Source: Candidatus Bathycorpusculum hydrogenotrophicum
Lineage (GTDB): Archaea; Thermoproteota; Bathyarchaeia; Bathyarchaeales; Bathycorpusculaceae
Direction of reading: 5' to 3'
DNA length: 48,732 nucleotides
Assembly (NCBI GenBank): GCA_009783705.1
Contig: WRCX01000009.1
Coordinates: forward strand, 1-48,732
The notes below the pieces were generated by a model. The model was not told where the DNA came from and did no database searches. It saw only the letters and a program-made list of their open reading frames with translations. Both the position numbers and the translations under genes were made by a program. This document shows positions 1 through 8,657 of this stretch, piece after piece; the stretch's first letter is position 1; each line of letters begins with the position of its first letter.

Positions 1-2
1 GA

Positions 3-200
3 AAATCTTCATTATCCGAAGACATACAACCACCTGTGGTATGTGAGTTTTCCAAACCAATAAATTTATTGCAAGAACAATCAACAACCGTTGGAGATAG
101 ATTGTCTGTTTTCAGCAAACAAGTAACAGATAAACCGCATTTTTACCAGAGTATACATCAAAATAGTCATCTAAAGCTTGTTAGCAATAAATCAAAATGA
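3..200 (+). CDS. possible 3' end of a truncated gene, unknown
   Basis: Frame 3 is open from the window edge to a TGA at 198-200, about 65 codons with no internal start that must be used, so it could be the tail of a gene whose beginning lies outside the window. The translation is hydrophilic, ending in LVSNKSK, and I recognise no family. An open frame of this length in AT-rich DNA is only weakly improbable by chance, and frame 1 also stays open for 20 codons. I see nothing else in the first 290 bases. Confidence 0.22.
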   Translation, partial: KSSLSEDIQPPVVCEFSKPINLLQEQSTTVGDRLSVFSKQVTDKPHFYQSIHQNSHLKLVSNKSK

Positions 201-292
201 TTAAACCACAATCTACCTTGTTCACAGGAATATATCATGAGGCAGGTTTTTTAAACTAAAAAATAATAAGTACATTCAGCCTACGGTATAAC

Positions 293-322
293 GTGATACT
301 ATTGGTTAAATAACTGTATCAC
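293..322. promoter_or_regulatory. inverted repeat upstream of GH57 amylase (operator candidate)
   Basis: A perfect 7-base inverted repeat, GTGATAC at 293-299 and GTATCAC at 316-322, is separated by a 16-base AT-rich spacer and sits 29 bases before the amylase start. The two half-sites are about two helical turns apart (23 bases start to start), as expected for a dimeric repressor operator. That role is inference; a hairpin in the 5' leader is the alternative. No second copy was seen in front of the glycogen-synthase genes. Confidence 0.35.
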
Positions 323-350
323 TTTATTTAATTCTGTTTGAGGTACGGTT

Positions 351-1874
351 ATGACGGATGTTGCGTTTGTTTTTGAAGTTCATCAGCCCCATAGGCTTCG
401 GCGGAGTTTGTTTTGGGAGGGGAAACTGTTTCGGAGGCAACCCAAAGAGGAGCTTTTTAACTATTATTTTGACACTGAGGTTGATCGGGAGATTTTTAAG
501 CGTGCGGCAAAGAAGTGTTATTTGCCCTCAAATCAAATAATTCTAAAGGTTATTGATGAGCATAAGCGTAGCCGTAAACAAGCGAAATTCTCGTTTAGTG
601 TTTCAGGGGTTTTTCTTGAGCAGTGTGAAATGTTTGATAAAGATCTACTGGAAACGTTTCGTCAGCTTGCCAAGTCGGGGCGTGTGGAGTTTTTAAACCA
701 AACGCACTATCACTCGATTGCCAGCCTCTATCCAAACAAAGAGGAATTCGTGGCTCAAGCGCAGATGCATAAACAGACCATAAAAGATCTTCTTGGATAT
801 ACTCCTGTGATTTTTGAGAACACTGAATTACTATATAACAACGCCATAGCTAAAACTGTTGAGGATATGGGGTATCGGGGTATCTACACTGAGGGGGTGG
901 AGAGGATTTTAGGTGGAAAATCGCCCAACTATCTCTACACGCCCAAGGGTAACAAGAAGATTCGTGTGTTGCTTCGCAACTACAAGTTGACTGATGATAT
1001 CGGTTTTCGTTTTTCGGCAAGATGGTGGTCTGAGTGGCCGCTTACGGCAGATAAATATGCACATTGGTTGGCAACAACCAAAGGTGAAGTTATCAATATC
1101 TTTCCTGACTATGAAACCTTTGGGGAACATCACTGGCCTGAGACGGGCATTCATGGGTTTCTTCAGCATCTTCCCGATGAAATTCTAAAGCAGGATCATC
1201 TAAAGATGGTAACACCCACAGAGGTTGTTGAAAAACATGCTTCATCAGGAGAAATCGATGTACCAGAAGCTAAAGGCAGTGTCTCGTGGGCCGATGTGCA
1301 ACGTGATCAGTCGGGGTGGTTGGGTAATGTGATGCAGTGGGCATACTATACGGTGTTGCATCGATTAGAACCCCTGGTTTTAGAAGCGAGAGATGAGGTG
1401 GTTTTGCGGTTGTGGCGCAATTTTCAAACAAGCGACCACCTCTACTACATGTTTACCTCAGGTGGCGGCCCTGGTGAGGTACATAGTTATTTTAGCCCCT
1501 ACGAATCACCCATGGACGCTTTTGTCGCAGCCCAGACACTTATTAACGATTTTGAAGCGCGACTAAGGCAGATGATTTTGGCGGCAAATGAACCGTTTTT
1601 GTTCTACACAGACAACGGCGAAAAATACTATACCGGCAGAAAGGCGTGGAGTCTATTGGGTTTTATAAGTGCCCTAGGTGAGGTGCCGGTTAGAGCAATT
1701 GAGTTTCATGCCGATAAGGATGATTTTGAGAGGTGGGCACGTTTTTCACTGCGAGACAACAAACTAGCCGAGAACATTAAAGCGCTAAAAGTACAAAAAG
1801 GCGAAACGCTACGCAAATCCCTTATCGCCACCACCAAAGAACATTTCACGACACAGAACCAACAAGTGATGTAG
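351..1874 (+). CDS. glycoside hydrolase family 57 (alpha-amylase type)
   Basis: Retaining GH57 enzyme acting on alpha-glucans such as glycogen or maltodextrin, presumably in the cytoplasm because there is no signal peptide. The 507-residue protein has the GH57 landmarks in order: HQPHR at residues 11-15, the NQTHYHS region near 116-122, FENTELLYN with candidate nucleophile E159, and FPDYETFGEHHW with candidate acid/base D253. The C-terminal third (about 330-500) is helical, as in the family. The overall pattern resembles the archaeal MJ1611-like alpha-amylases rather than branching enzymes or 4-alpha-glucanotransferases, but substrate preference cannot be read from sequence. It lies 2.1 kb upstream of a glycogen-synthase-like pair on the same strand, fitting storage-polysaccharide turnover. 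ATG start; an inverted repeat lies just upstream. Confidence 0.9.
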   Translation: MTDVAFVFEVHQPHRLRRSLFWEGKLFRRQPKEELFNYYFDTEVDREIFKRAAKKCYLPSNQIILKVIDEHKRSRKQAKFSFSVSGVFLEQCEMFDKDLLETFRQLAKSGRVEFLNQTHYHSIASLYPNKEEFVAQAQMHKQTIKDLLGYTPVIFENTELLYNNAIAKTVEDMGYRGIYTEGVERILGGKSPNYLYTPKGNKKIRVLLRNYKLTDDIGFRFSARWWSEWPLTADKYAHWLATTKGEVINIFPDYETFGEHHWPETGIHGFLQHLPDEILKQDHLKMVTPTEVVEKHASSGEIDVPEAKGSVSWADVQRDQSGWLGNVMQWAYYTVLHRLEPLVLEARDEVVLRLWRNFQTSDHLYYMFTSGGGPGEVHSYFSPYESPMDAFVAAQTLINDFEARLRQMILAANEPFLFYTDNGEKYYTGRKAWSLLGFISALGEVPVRAIEFHADKDDFERWARFSLRDNKLAENIKALKVQKGETLRKSLIATTKEHFTTQNQQVM

Positions 1875-1887
1875 GTCTAGTTGTTAG

Positions 1888-1935
1888 TAACTCCTTGAAC
1901 GGATCCCCGTTAACCAATGCGGGTACATGGAGTTA
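1888..1935. other. hairpin-forming sequence after the amylase gene
   Basis: TAACTCC at 1888-1894 can pair with GGAGTTA at 1929-1935, and inside it CCCG can pair with CGGG, giving a two-part stem beginning 14 bases after the amylase stop. A T-rich stretch follows at about 1940-1957. This could mark the 3' end of the amylase transcript. The rest of the 276-base gap before the next stop codon shows nothing I recognise. Confidence 0.3.
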
Positions 1936-2150
1936 TCGACTTTGTTTTCGTTTTAATTAAGTCCCGGAACTATTGACTTGCAAACAAGATGGACATAAAG
2001 AGGCTGTTGAATATCGTTATTTGTAGTGTTATCCTCTCAAACCATTGAAAGAGACCCAAAAAGTTTGATAAACACTAAAAAACAAAAAAGGTACCAAGAG
2101 GTACTGGAGAGAGGCATAATTTTGAAGCTCCCCAGGTATTAGGAGGTAGC

Positions 2151-3218
2151 TCAGCCAAACCAATAAGTGGTATCTAGCTTATGGTTACCCGCTGAAATGA
2201 TGTTTCTACTTGTCGCTAACAAACATATGTTTCCATCTGGTGCAACTCGGACGCCTGCACCCCAACGGAAATGTGTTCCATCGACTCCACTTATTCCGCC
2301 TTCATTTTGGAAATGTCTAGATTTGATGTTATTTGTTTCTGCCTTAATATTGCCCGTGCTATCTATGTAAAGTTTAGTTAGATATCCCCAATCAGCATAT
2401 GTAGTTCCTGAACCGCGACTGTGAAGCGCAATCATATAAACGCTACCATCCACATCTGCCACAAGTCCAATTCCCTGACAATCAAGTTTTTCAACATCGA
2501 CAACAGATCCATAAGTACCTTTATTCAAAGAAAAGGAACCTATGTTAGAAAAACGCAGAACCGCATTTGATGGTAATGGGGGCAATGGGGTGTGTGGTTT
2601 GGCAGGGGTAAATTTCTCAAACATCCGTTTTGTCAATGCCTCAGAATATGCTTGTCTTACCTTGGATATCTCTTCATCAGAAAGTATGTTTGAAACATAT
2701 GCGTAATATTTATCCTGATCACCGATGATTAATAAATAAGAATCCTTACCGCCATACTTAAAATCCACTATACCAAGGCAACCTGCCTTATGATTAAAAG
2801 AGTGGGATTCCAAAACATCCGAATCTATTTTTGTCACATCGTATACATTAACGATCGATTTATTATCTTTTTCAAAAGGAACAAATAAAAACTTCCCGAC
2901 ACATTGACAACCACCCGGGTGCTTCCAAGTGGGCTTAATTTCCACATGACCAATCTTTTCCTTCGTATTCTTTGCATTTGTATTATACGCTACTTGTATT
3001 CGCCCAGTTTCTCTAAGGGCACCCATACTATGGGTAAACACATAATACATTTTATTATCGCCGTCTTGATATTGCGCATAACCTTGAACATGGTGAACAC
3101 CGATATTTGGATAATAGTTTAAATGGGTAAATTTTTCATGAAAGCCTCTTTCAGATATATTGTTAAAATGCGCCGGCACACCCTTTACTTTCACCGATTT
3201 TGCTGATTGTTGTGTCAT
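2151..3218 (-). CDS. uncharacterised protein, possibly beta-propeller-like
   Basis: I do not recognise a named family. The 355-residue protein is rich in beta-strand patterns, aromatic residues and glycine pairs. Segments such as HPGGCQCVGKFLFVPFEK (about residues 99-116) and SNIGSFSLNKGTYGSVVDV (about 225-243) recall blades of propeller proteins that report a stored value. There is no signal peptide or membrane segment, so it appears cytoplasmic. It is a single gene on the minus strand between two plus-strand glucan-metabolism genes, with long non-coding flanks on both sides, which fits an independently acquired gene. The ATG start is the only reasonable one and the ORF is intact. Function unknown. 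Confidence 0.7.
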   Translation of the reverse strand: MTQQSAKSVKVKGVPAHFNNISERGFHEKFTHLNYYPNIGVHHVQGYAQYQDGDNKMYYVFTHSMGALRETGRIQVAYNTNAKNTKEKIGHVEIKPTWKHPGGCQCVGKFLFVPFEKDNKSIVNVYDVTKIDSDVLESHSFNHKAGCLGIVDFKYGGKDSYLLIIGDQDKYYAYVSNILSDEEISKVRQAYSEALTKRMFEKFTPAKPHTPLPPLPSNAVLRFSNIGSFSLNKGTYGSVVDVEKLDCQGIGLVADVDGSVYMIALHSRGSGTTYADWGYLTKLYIDSTGNIKAETNNIKSRHFQNEGGISGVDGTHFRWGAGVRVAPDGNICLLATSRNIISAGNHKLDTTYWFG

Positions 3219-3664
3219 TTTTTACACCTTTTCAATAATTTTAAATAAAAAGGAATTTTTCCACCTAAACTCAGATACAGATTTAATGATTTCTAACAAC
3301 ATAACTCAATTCCCAACTATTTTTTCATCTTTACCATTTATGCAATATTTTGCTACAATTAATCACCACTGTTTTTAGAAAAATTTAAGCTAAGCGAGGG
3401 GTTTACGAAACAACTCTTAGAAACAGGTATACACTCTTACAGTCATACAATCAGAAATACGCCAAATCAGGTAAAAAATCCGCCTGCATCTTATAGACCC
3501 ACGTCATAATCCTCCAAGACAACCCATAAACGATCAAACAGGGCTCACCACACAACACCAGCCAAACCCCACAAAAGGGCAAAATATATAGGCAATAGTC
3601 AAAAAACTAAACACATGCAGTAAAACAACTCATAGCGTTTATAAGACGTTAAACTAACTATTGG
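3219..3664. other. 446-base intergenic region, divergent promoters
   Basis: This AT-rich gap separates the divergently transcribed unknown gene (minus) and the small winged-helix-like gene (plus). The only element I can support is the TATA box at 3638-3645. No RNA gene, small ORF with coding character or repeat was seen. Confidence 0.4.
3638..3645 (+). promoter_or_regulatory. TATA box, probably leaderless transcript
   Basis: TTTATAAG lies centred about 25 bases before the ATG at 3665, the spacing expected when an archaeal transcript begins at the start codon itself. This favours 3665 over the internal ATG at 3683 as the start of the following gene. Confidence 0.5.
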
Positions 3665-3934
3665 ATGATACGGTGCATTAGAATGCGTGAAGAGCTTCCG
3701 TTTCCAGATAAAGTTTTGCAGACCCTCCACAACCTCTGTGCTACCGCCGCGGATTTAGCCAGACGTGGCGAAGAAGTGGCTCGGTTGTTGCAGAAGGATT
3801 CCTTCGAAATTGAAAGTATTTTGGATCACTATAAATCGGAGGGGTTTGCGGAGAGTTTCACAGATAGCGAAGGTAAGAAACGCTACTATCTCAACGGTCG
3901 AGGAATAATCAAGGTCTGTTCGTTGTTTACATAG
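3665..3934 (+). CDS. small winged-helix-like protein next to glycogen genes
   Basis: An 89-residue protein with a helix-rich first part (about residues 15-60) and an end that reads like a winged-helix wing (FTDSEGKKRYYLNGRGIIKV, 65-84). It is probably a small DNA-binding protein. It precedes the half-glycosyltransferase by only 12 bases and is very likely co-transcribed with it and the full glycosyltransferase, so it may be a local regulator. That role is inferred from position and fold guess only. An internal ATG at 3683 would shorten it by six residues; the TATA spacing favours 3665. Confidence 0.65.
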   Translation: MIRCIRMREELPFPDKVLQTLHNLCATAADLARRGEEVARLLQKDSFEIESILDHYKSEGFAESFTDSEGKKRYYLNGRGIIKVCSLFT

Positions 3935-3946
3935 TATAGTGGAAAC

Positions 3947-4570
3947 ATGCGGGCCATCATTTTTTCTTGGGAATATCCTCCACGGGTTGTAGGCCAGCTC
4001 TCTGAATACGTTAAAGCTCTAACAACCCAGTTGGCGACCAACAAAGTGGATGTGGATATTGTCACCTACGATGACAGCGCAACTGGTTTGACCCAAGAGC
4101 CCAGTGGGGTAAAAACCATGCGTGTCAGTAACCCTGTGAAAACCCACATCGGAGTCTTAACGTGGGTGCTTACTCTAAATCAAGAAGTTGAACGGGCCGC
4201 AACCAACATCTATTATGACGCCGACAAAAAAATTGATTTAATCGATGTTTATGATTGGCACTTTATCCCTGCAGCAGTTACGCTCAAAAACGGGTTGGAT
4301 ATACCCTTTATCTACTCAGTAGAGAGTTTAGAGGACCATCGCTCTCCAACGGCGCAGTCCTCCTATAATATGGCGATTAAGAGCATCGAGTGGCTGGGTT
4401 TCTATGAGGCGGCTAGGGTGAATGTGAAGTCTCAGTGGATGAAAGAGGAAGTTATGCGTATATACAAGGTGCCTTCAGAGAAGATAGCGATTGTTTCAGC
4501 CGATCCAGACACTTGGATAGGAGATATCTTGGAGCTATACAGCTCAGCTGTTGTGGAGGCTACTAAGTAG
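3947..4570 (+). CDS. half glycosyltransferase: N-terminal GT4/GT5-like domain only, degenerate
   Basis: This 207-residue protein is a paralogue of just the first half of the next gene's product. It opens with the same SWEYPPRV signature (residues 7-14) and keeps the fold landmarks through about residue 190, then stops before the nucleotide-sugar-binding C-terminal domain. Residues that matter in active family members differ: the glycine-glycine loop after SWEYPPRV reads VGQL where the neighbour has IGGI, and the neighbour's HAHDW is VYDW. It should therefore be unable to transfer sugar on its own. It abuts the full enzyme with no spacer (stop 4568-4570, ATG 4571), so a stable partner or glucan-binding subunit is the simplest idea. 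No frameshift leads into a lost second half. Confidence 0.8.
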   Translation: MRAIIFSWEYPPRVVGQLSEYVKALTTQLATNKVDVDIVTYDDSATGLTQEPSGVKTMRVSNPVKTHIGVLTWVLTLNQEVERAATNIYYDADKKIDLIDVYDWHFIPAAVTLKNGLDIPFIYSVESLEDHRSPTAQSSYNMAIKSIEWLGFYEAARVNVKSQWMKEEVMRIYKVPSEKIAIVSADPDTWIGDILELYSSAVVEATK

Positions 4571-5770
4571 ATGGATAAGTTATCTGTTTTGATGCTTAGC
4601 TGGGAGTATCCGCCTCGAGTTATCGGCGGGATATCGCCTCATATCTATTTTCTCTCCAAATACTTAGCCAAACAAGACATCAAAGCCTACGTGTTTACCT
4701 GTGATTTTCCAGGTGCTCCAGCCCATGAAGTTATTGATGACGTAGAGGTGTATCGAGTGGACTCCTACAAAAGTCCTTCACCAGATTTTGCCTCGTGGGT
4801 TTATCTGATGAATATGAACATGCAAAAAGAAACCGCTACGCTCATAAAAAAAATCGGTGGCAAAATTGATGTTATTCACGCACATGACTGGCTGGTTGCT
4901 AACGCCGGTATTGGATTGAAGCATATCTTTCGTAAACCCCTCTTAGTAACGATGCATTCAACCGAGATGGGTAGACGCGACGGACTGCATGCCACTGGAG
5001 AGAAGATGATTCATGAAACTGAAGCGTGGCTTACCTATGAAGCCTGGAAAGTTATCTGTTGCAGCGACTATATGATAAATCACGTCAAATACGTGTTTGG
5101 TTTACCAAACGACAAATTGGTGATGGTTCCAAACGGCGTTAACAGCCACGGTTATATCGCAGACAAAGACTGCCAAACTTTTCGCAGTAAATTTGCTTTG
5201 CCTGAGGAGAAAATTGTGCTCTTTGTTGGGAGACTGGTCTATGAGAAAGGTATTCATATTCTCATAAATGCGGTACCCAAAATACTTAGCAAAGTTAACG
5301 CGAAATTCATCATCGTAGGAAGCGGCTATATGAAAGAACAACTCCTAAACATTGTGCGCAGTATGGGTTTGGAGCACAAAGTACTCTTTGAGGGTTTCCT
5401 CGATAACGATAACTTGGCGAAACTACAGAAATGTGCTGATGTCGCGGTTGTGCCTTCACTGTTTGAACCCTTTGGCATTGTGGCATTGGAGGCTATGGCC
5501 GCAGGAAGCCCTGTTGTCGTCTCAGACACGGGCGGATTGGCAGAAATTGTTGAACATGACCTCACCGGCGTCAAAGTTTACCCCAACAATCCTGACTCGC
5601 TGGCATGGGGTATAACCAAAGTCCTTCTAAACACAACCTATGCCCAGTCGCTTCGCAACAATGCATACCGCCAAATAAAGGAGAAATATGATTGGGAAAA
5701 AATTGCTCAAGATACTAAACGTATCTACGAAGAAGTCTTGGGCGAGTATTCAAAAAGTTTCTGGGCCTAA
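4571..5770 (+). CDS. GT4-family glycosyltransferase, glycogen-synthase-like
   Basis: Retaining GT-B glycosyltransferase that probably extends alpha-1,4-glucan from a nucleotide-glucose donor. The 399 residues include the N-terminal SWEYPPRVIGGIS loop (10-22), HAHDW (103-107), the FVGRL start of the C-terminal domain (218-222) with K226, and the family E-x7-E motif FEPFGIVALEA with E299 and E307. It is a complete enzyme, unlike its upstream half-length paralogue with which it is contiguous. Together with the GH57 gene upstream it suggests synthesis and breakdown of a storage glucan. Sucrose-type or lipid-glycan GT4 enzymes share the fold, so the polymer is inferred from N-terminal motif and context. 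Confidence 0.87.
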   Translation: MDKLSVLMLSWEYPPRVIGGISPHIYFLSKYLAKQDIKAYVFTCDFPGAPAHEVIDDVEVYRVDSYKSPSPDFASWVYLMNMNMQKETATLIKKIGGKIDVIHAHDWLVANAGIGLKHIFRKPLLVTMHSTEMGRRDGLHATGEKMIHETEAWLTYEAWKVICCSDYMINHVKYVFGLPNDKLVMVPNGVNSHGYIADKDCQTFRSKFALPEEKIVLFVGRLVYEKGIHILINAVPKILSKVNAKFIIVGSGYMKEQLLNIVRSMGLEHKVLFEGFLDNDNLAKLQKCADVAVVPSLFEPFGIVALEAMAAGSPVVVSDTGGLAEIVEHDLTGVKVYPNNPDSLAWGITKVLLNTTYAQSLRNNAYRQIKEKYDWEKIAQDTKRIYEEVLGEYSKSFWA

Positions 5771-5851
5771 CCAAGAAGGAAACATCAAGCGCAGAGTGGT
5801 TCCCGCTAAATAGGGGGTGTAGTAGGCACCGTCAGTACCATACAGAGTGTT

Positions 5852-7222
5852 TTATTTGCCTATGATTTTCATACCCTCAGCTAAAACCCAGGGTGCGATT
5901 ATGGAGCCCATTTGTCGTTCATTAGCGCCGATTATGGTGATGTTTTTTAGGAGTTCAAAGATGTTGCCGGCTAGCATGATGGCGTTGCAGGGATGGGTTA
6001 TTTCGCCGTTTTTGATTTTCCAGCAGGGGTTGGCTACTACGCTAAATTCGCCGCTGACAGGGTTGCTACTGTGTGCACCTTGGAGGTAGGATATGATAAA
6101 GCCCTCTTCGGTTTCGCTTAGTAGTTGTTGGGGTGTTTTGTTTCCGGGGAGGATGTGGAAGTTTGAGGGGGTAATGTTTGGGGTGGAGAGGTATGCGGCT
6201 CGTGCGGCGTTGCCGGTGCTTTCTTTGTTGGTTTTTTTGGCAGAGTAGGTATCATAGAGGAAGTTTTGTAGAATGCCTTTTTCGATTATTGGAGGTTTTT
6301 GTTGGGGGACGCCTTCACCGTCAAAGACTGCTGTTCGTAGGCCTCCGGGGTATAGGCCGTCGTCGTAAATTGTGAGGTTTTCGGATGCTACTTGTGTGCC
6401 GAGTTTGTCTTTGAATGGGGATTGGTTACGCTGGACGCTGTCGGCTTTGATTGCAGACATGAGTGTATATGCAAAGAGGTCTTGGAGGGCTAAGGGGGTG
6501 AGGATGACTTTGGAGGTTTGGGTTGGGACGGGTTTTGGTTTGAGGGCTGAGAGGGCGAGTTTGGCGGCTTCTTTTCCTACCCAGGCGGGGTTGAGGTGGT
6601 GGTTTCTTGATGCGTCAAATTCGAAACAGACTGGAGTGGTAGTGTTGGCGTCTTTTGCCAGTGTTGCCAAGCTGCACTCTGTTATGGTTCCTCGGTCGAA
6701 GGCGGCTATGCCGTTAGAGTTGGCTATGGCGTTGGCGGCGTATCCGCTACCGACGCCTCCTTCGATGGGCAGTACTTGTTGGTTCACCTCAGATGCGGCG
6801 TCTAGCATAGTGACAGTTATTTTAACGAGGTCTTCGGGGCTTAGGTCAACTATTTTTTGGTCAAAGGTGCCCTGGGTTGTGTTGTAGGGTTTGTTTTGGG
6901 GGAGGCCGTGCCAGTCAGGGTCGGGTTTGCTGGCTTTAGCTGCGCTTAGTGCTTGTGCAGCGGTGGCCTCAATGGCTTGGGGGTCACCGATAATGTTTGT
7001 GTAGGCAAAGCCTATGGCTTTGTTTAGGGTGATGCGTATGCCTATGCCGCGGTCGATGATGCGGTTGGTTTTGCTTATTTGGCCCAATTCGATACCGATA
7101 TTGGTTGTTTGTCCATCGTAGACGTAGGCTTCTGCCTCAGAGGCGCCTAGTTTTAGGGCTGATTTAACGGCGTTCTCTGCTAGGCTGATTAAAAAGTTTT
7201 TTTCAAGCACTGCCACCGACAA
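5852..7222 (-). CDS. tldE: TldE/PmbA-type subunit of TldD/TldE protease
   Basis: Non-catalytic partner of the TldD/TldE metalloprotease, which in bacteria processes peptides such as microcin B17. The 456-residue protein aligns in design with TldD (N-terminal VYDGQTTNIGIELGQ region, central helical domain, C-terminal beta domain ending with NIFELLKNITIIG) but lacks the HExxxH zinc motif, which is the mark of TldE. It starts with TTG at 7222 inside the end of tldD, a 20-base overlap, so the two are translated together; GTG codons at 7216 and 7210 are alternative starts. The natural substrate in archaea is not known. Confidence 0.9.
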   Translation of the reverse strand: MSVAVLEKNFLISLAENAVKSALKLGASEAEAYVYDGQTTNIGIELGQISKTNRIIDRGIGIRITLNKAIGFAYTNIIGDPQAIEATAAQALSAAKASKPDPDWHGLPQNKPYNTTQGTFDQKIVDLSPEDLVKITVTMLDAASEVNQQVLPIEGGVGSGYAANAIANSNGIAAFDRGTITECSLATLAKDANTTTPVCFEFDASRNHHLNPAWVGKEAAKLALSALKPKPVPTQTSKVILTPLALQDLFAYTLMSAIKADSVQRNQSPFKDKLGTQVASENLTIYDDGLYPGGLRTAVFDGEGVPQQKPPIIEKGILQNFLYDTYSAKKTNKESTGNAARAAYLSTPNITPSNFHILPGNKTPQQLLSETEEGFIISYLQGAHSSNPVSGEFSVVANPCWKIKNGEITHPCNAIMLAGNIFELLKNITIIGANERQMGSIIAPWVLAEGMKIIGK

Positions 7223-8588
7223 TTACCTCGCTGACTCGTATATGTGGTCCGCCGTCGCAGATAAAGGCTGTTTGGCCTTTTCCACAGCGACCGGGATCTA
7301 GAGCAAAATCTTTGCCGACGCCATCGACTTTGTGGAGTGTTTCAAGGGTGTTGCCGCTTATGGATGCGGTGCGTACCGGGGTTTGGATTTCGCCGTTTTT
7401 AATTTCATATCCTTCTTGTATGCCCACCTGAAAAGTTCCATCAAGACTGGCTTGTCCGTCGCGAAAACTCTTGAAGTAGTAACCTTCTTTGATGCCTTCG
7501 AGGAGTTCGTCTAGGGTTTGGTCTTTGGGTTCCATGTAGGTGCATCGCATGCGGATAATGGGCTCTACGCGAAAGTCCTCAGCGCGTGCGTTGCCGGTGG
7601 GGTGGGTGTTGAATTTTTGGGCGGTTTCTCGATTGTGCATCAAGCCTGAGACGACACCGTCTTTTATGAGCAGGGTTTTGTGACTGGCGACGCCTTCGTC
7701 GTCATATTTGAATGCGCCAAATGCACCCTCGATGGTGCCGTCGTCGTAAAATGTAACAAGATCAGAACCGATTTTTTTGCCCATGTTGCTATCAAGTAAT
7801 CCGCTTGATAGTGCAAGGTCAGCCTCTGCGAGATGGCCAAAGGCTTCGTGTACAAACACGCCAACCACATTTGGTCCAAGTACCACCGGAGCTTTGCCGC
7901 CTTTGGGGGGTTTAGCGCTTATTTGCTCAATAGCGCGCTGAGCTACTTTTTGTCCCAGCTCCTCGGAGGGCTGAGTGTCAAATAGTTCATAGCCTGAGGT
8001 GGAGCCAATTTCTTCTCGACTAAAGGTGAAGGTGCCCTCAGTTTGTGCAGAGGCGGTGATGCGGGCCCAAACATAGAGTTTGTCTTGCTCAATGTTTGTA
8101 CCTTCGCTGTTGACAAAAAAGCTTGTACCCATCAAATCCATGTAATCCAATCCACAGCTCTTTATGCGCGGATCAAAGCTCAAACTGGCTTTGGTGATAT
8201 CGAGGGCATTTTTTATTTTGTCCTCCATGGCGATGTCTTTGGGGTTCTTTTTGGGTTTAGCGCTCACATGATCCTCCACAATGGGTGCAGAAGCCAGTTT
8301 TATTGGGGTTTTGAGACGTTGGCTTACTAGTTTTGCCATGCGACAAGCATCAGAGATGGCTTCTTCTAGAATTGTGCTGTCTAGTGAACCCGCAGAAGCA
8401 AACCCCCATGCGCCGTTGACTAAAACGCGGATAGCCACGCCTGATTCTATGCCTTGTTTGGCGGCTTCTACGCGTTCTTCTTTGAGGGTAAACATGGTTT
8501 TGGTTAGTTGTTGTGCGCGTGCTTCGGCATAGTTTGCGCCGAATTTGGTGGCTGCTGTGGTAGTGATTTTCTGCAAAATATCCTTCAA
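7203..8588 (-). CDS. tldD: TldD zinc metalloprotease subunit
   Basis: Catalytic subunit of the TldD/TldE heterodimeric zinc protease, which degrades unfolded peptides threaded into its cavity. The HExxxH zinc motif is HEAFGH at residues 247-252. The conserved end around CGKGQTAFICDGGPHIRVSE (about 434-453) is present, and the 461-residue length is typical. It begins with TTG at 8588 (MKDILQK) and overlaps tldE downstream, forming a two-gene operon. Nothing in the sequence suggests loss of function. A peptide-modification cluster whose product it might process is not visible in the window. Confidence 0.92.
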   Translation of the reverse strand: MKDILQKITTTAATKFGANYAEARAQQLTKTMFTLKEERVEAAKQGIESGVAIRVLVNGAWGFASAGSLDSTILEEAISDACRMAKLVSQRLKTPIKLASAPIVEDHVSAKPKKNPKDIAMEDKIKNALDITKASLSFDPRIKSCGLDYMDLMGTSFFVNSEGTNIEQDKLYVWARITASAQTEGTFTFSREEIGSTSGYELFDTQPSEELGQKVAQRAIEQISAKPPKGGKAPVVLGPNVVGVFVHEAFGHLAEADLALSSGLLDSNMGKKIGSDLVTFYDDGTIEGAFGAFKYDDEGVASHKTLLIKDGVVSGLMHNRETAQKFNTHPTGNARAEDFRVEPIIRMRCTYMEPKDQTLDELLEGIKEGYYFKSFRDGQASLDGTFQVGIQEGYEIKNGEIQTPVRTASISGNTLETLHKVDGVGKDFALDPGRCGKGQTAFICDGGPHIRVSEVIVGGSA

Positions 8589-8657
8589 AGTATTTGACCT
8601 ATAGAGAGTAGGTTTGAGTGGGAATTAAACCATGCGGCGTTTTAATTGGTAACTTGG

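Noticed and set aside
6372-6887. 171-codon plus-strand frame inside tldE
   Set aside because: Antisense shadow of a clearly recognised TldE gene.
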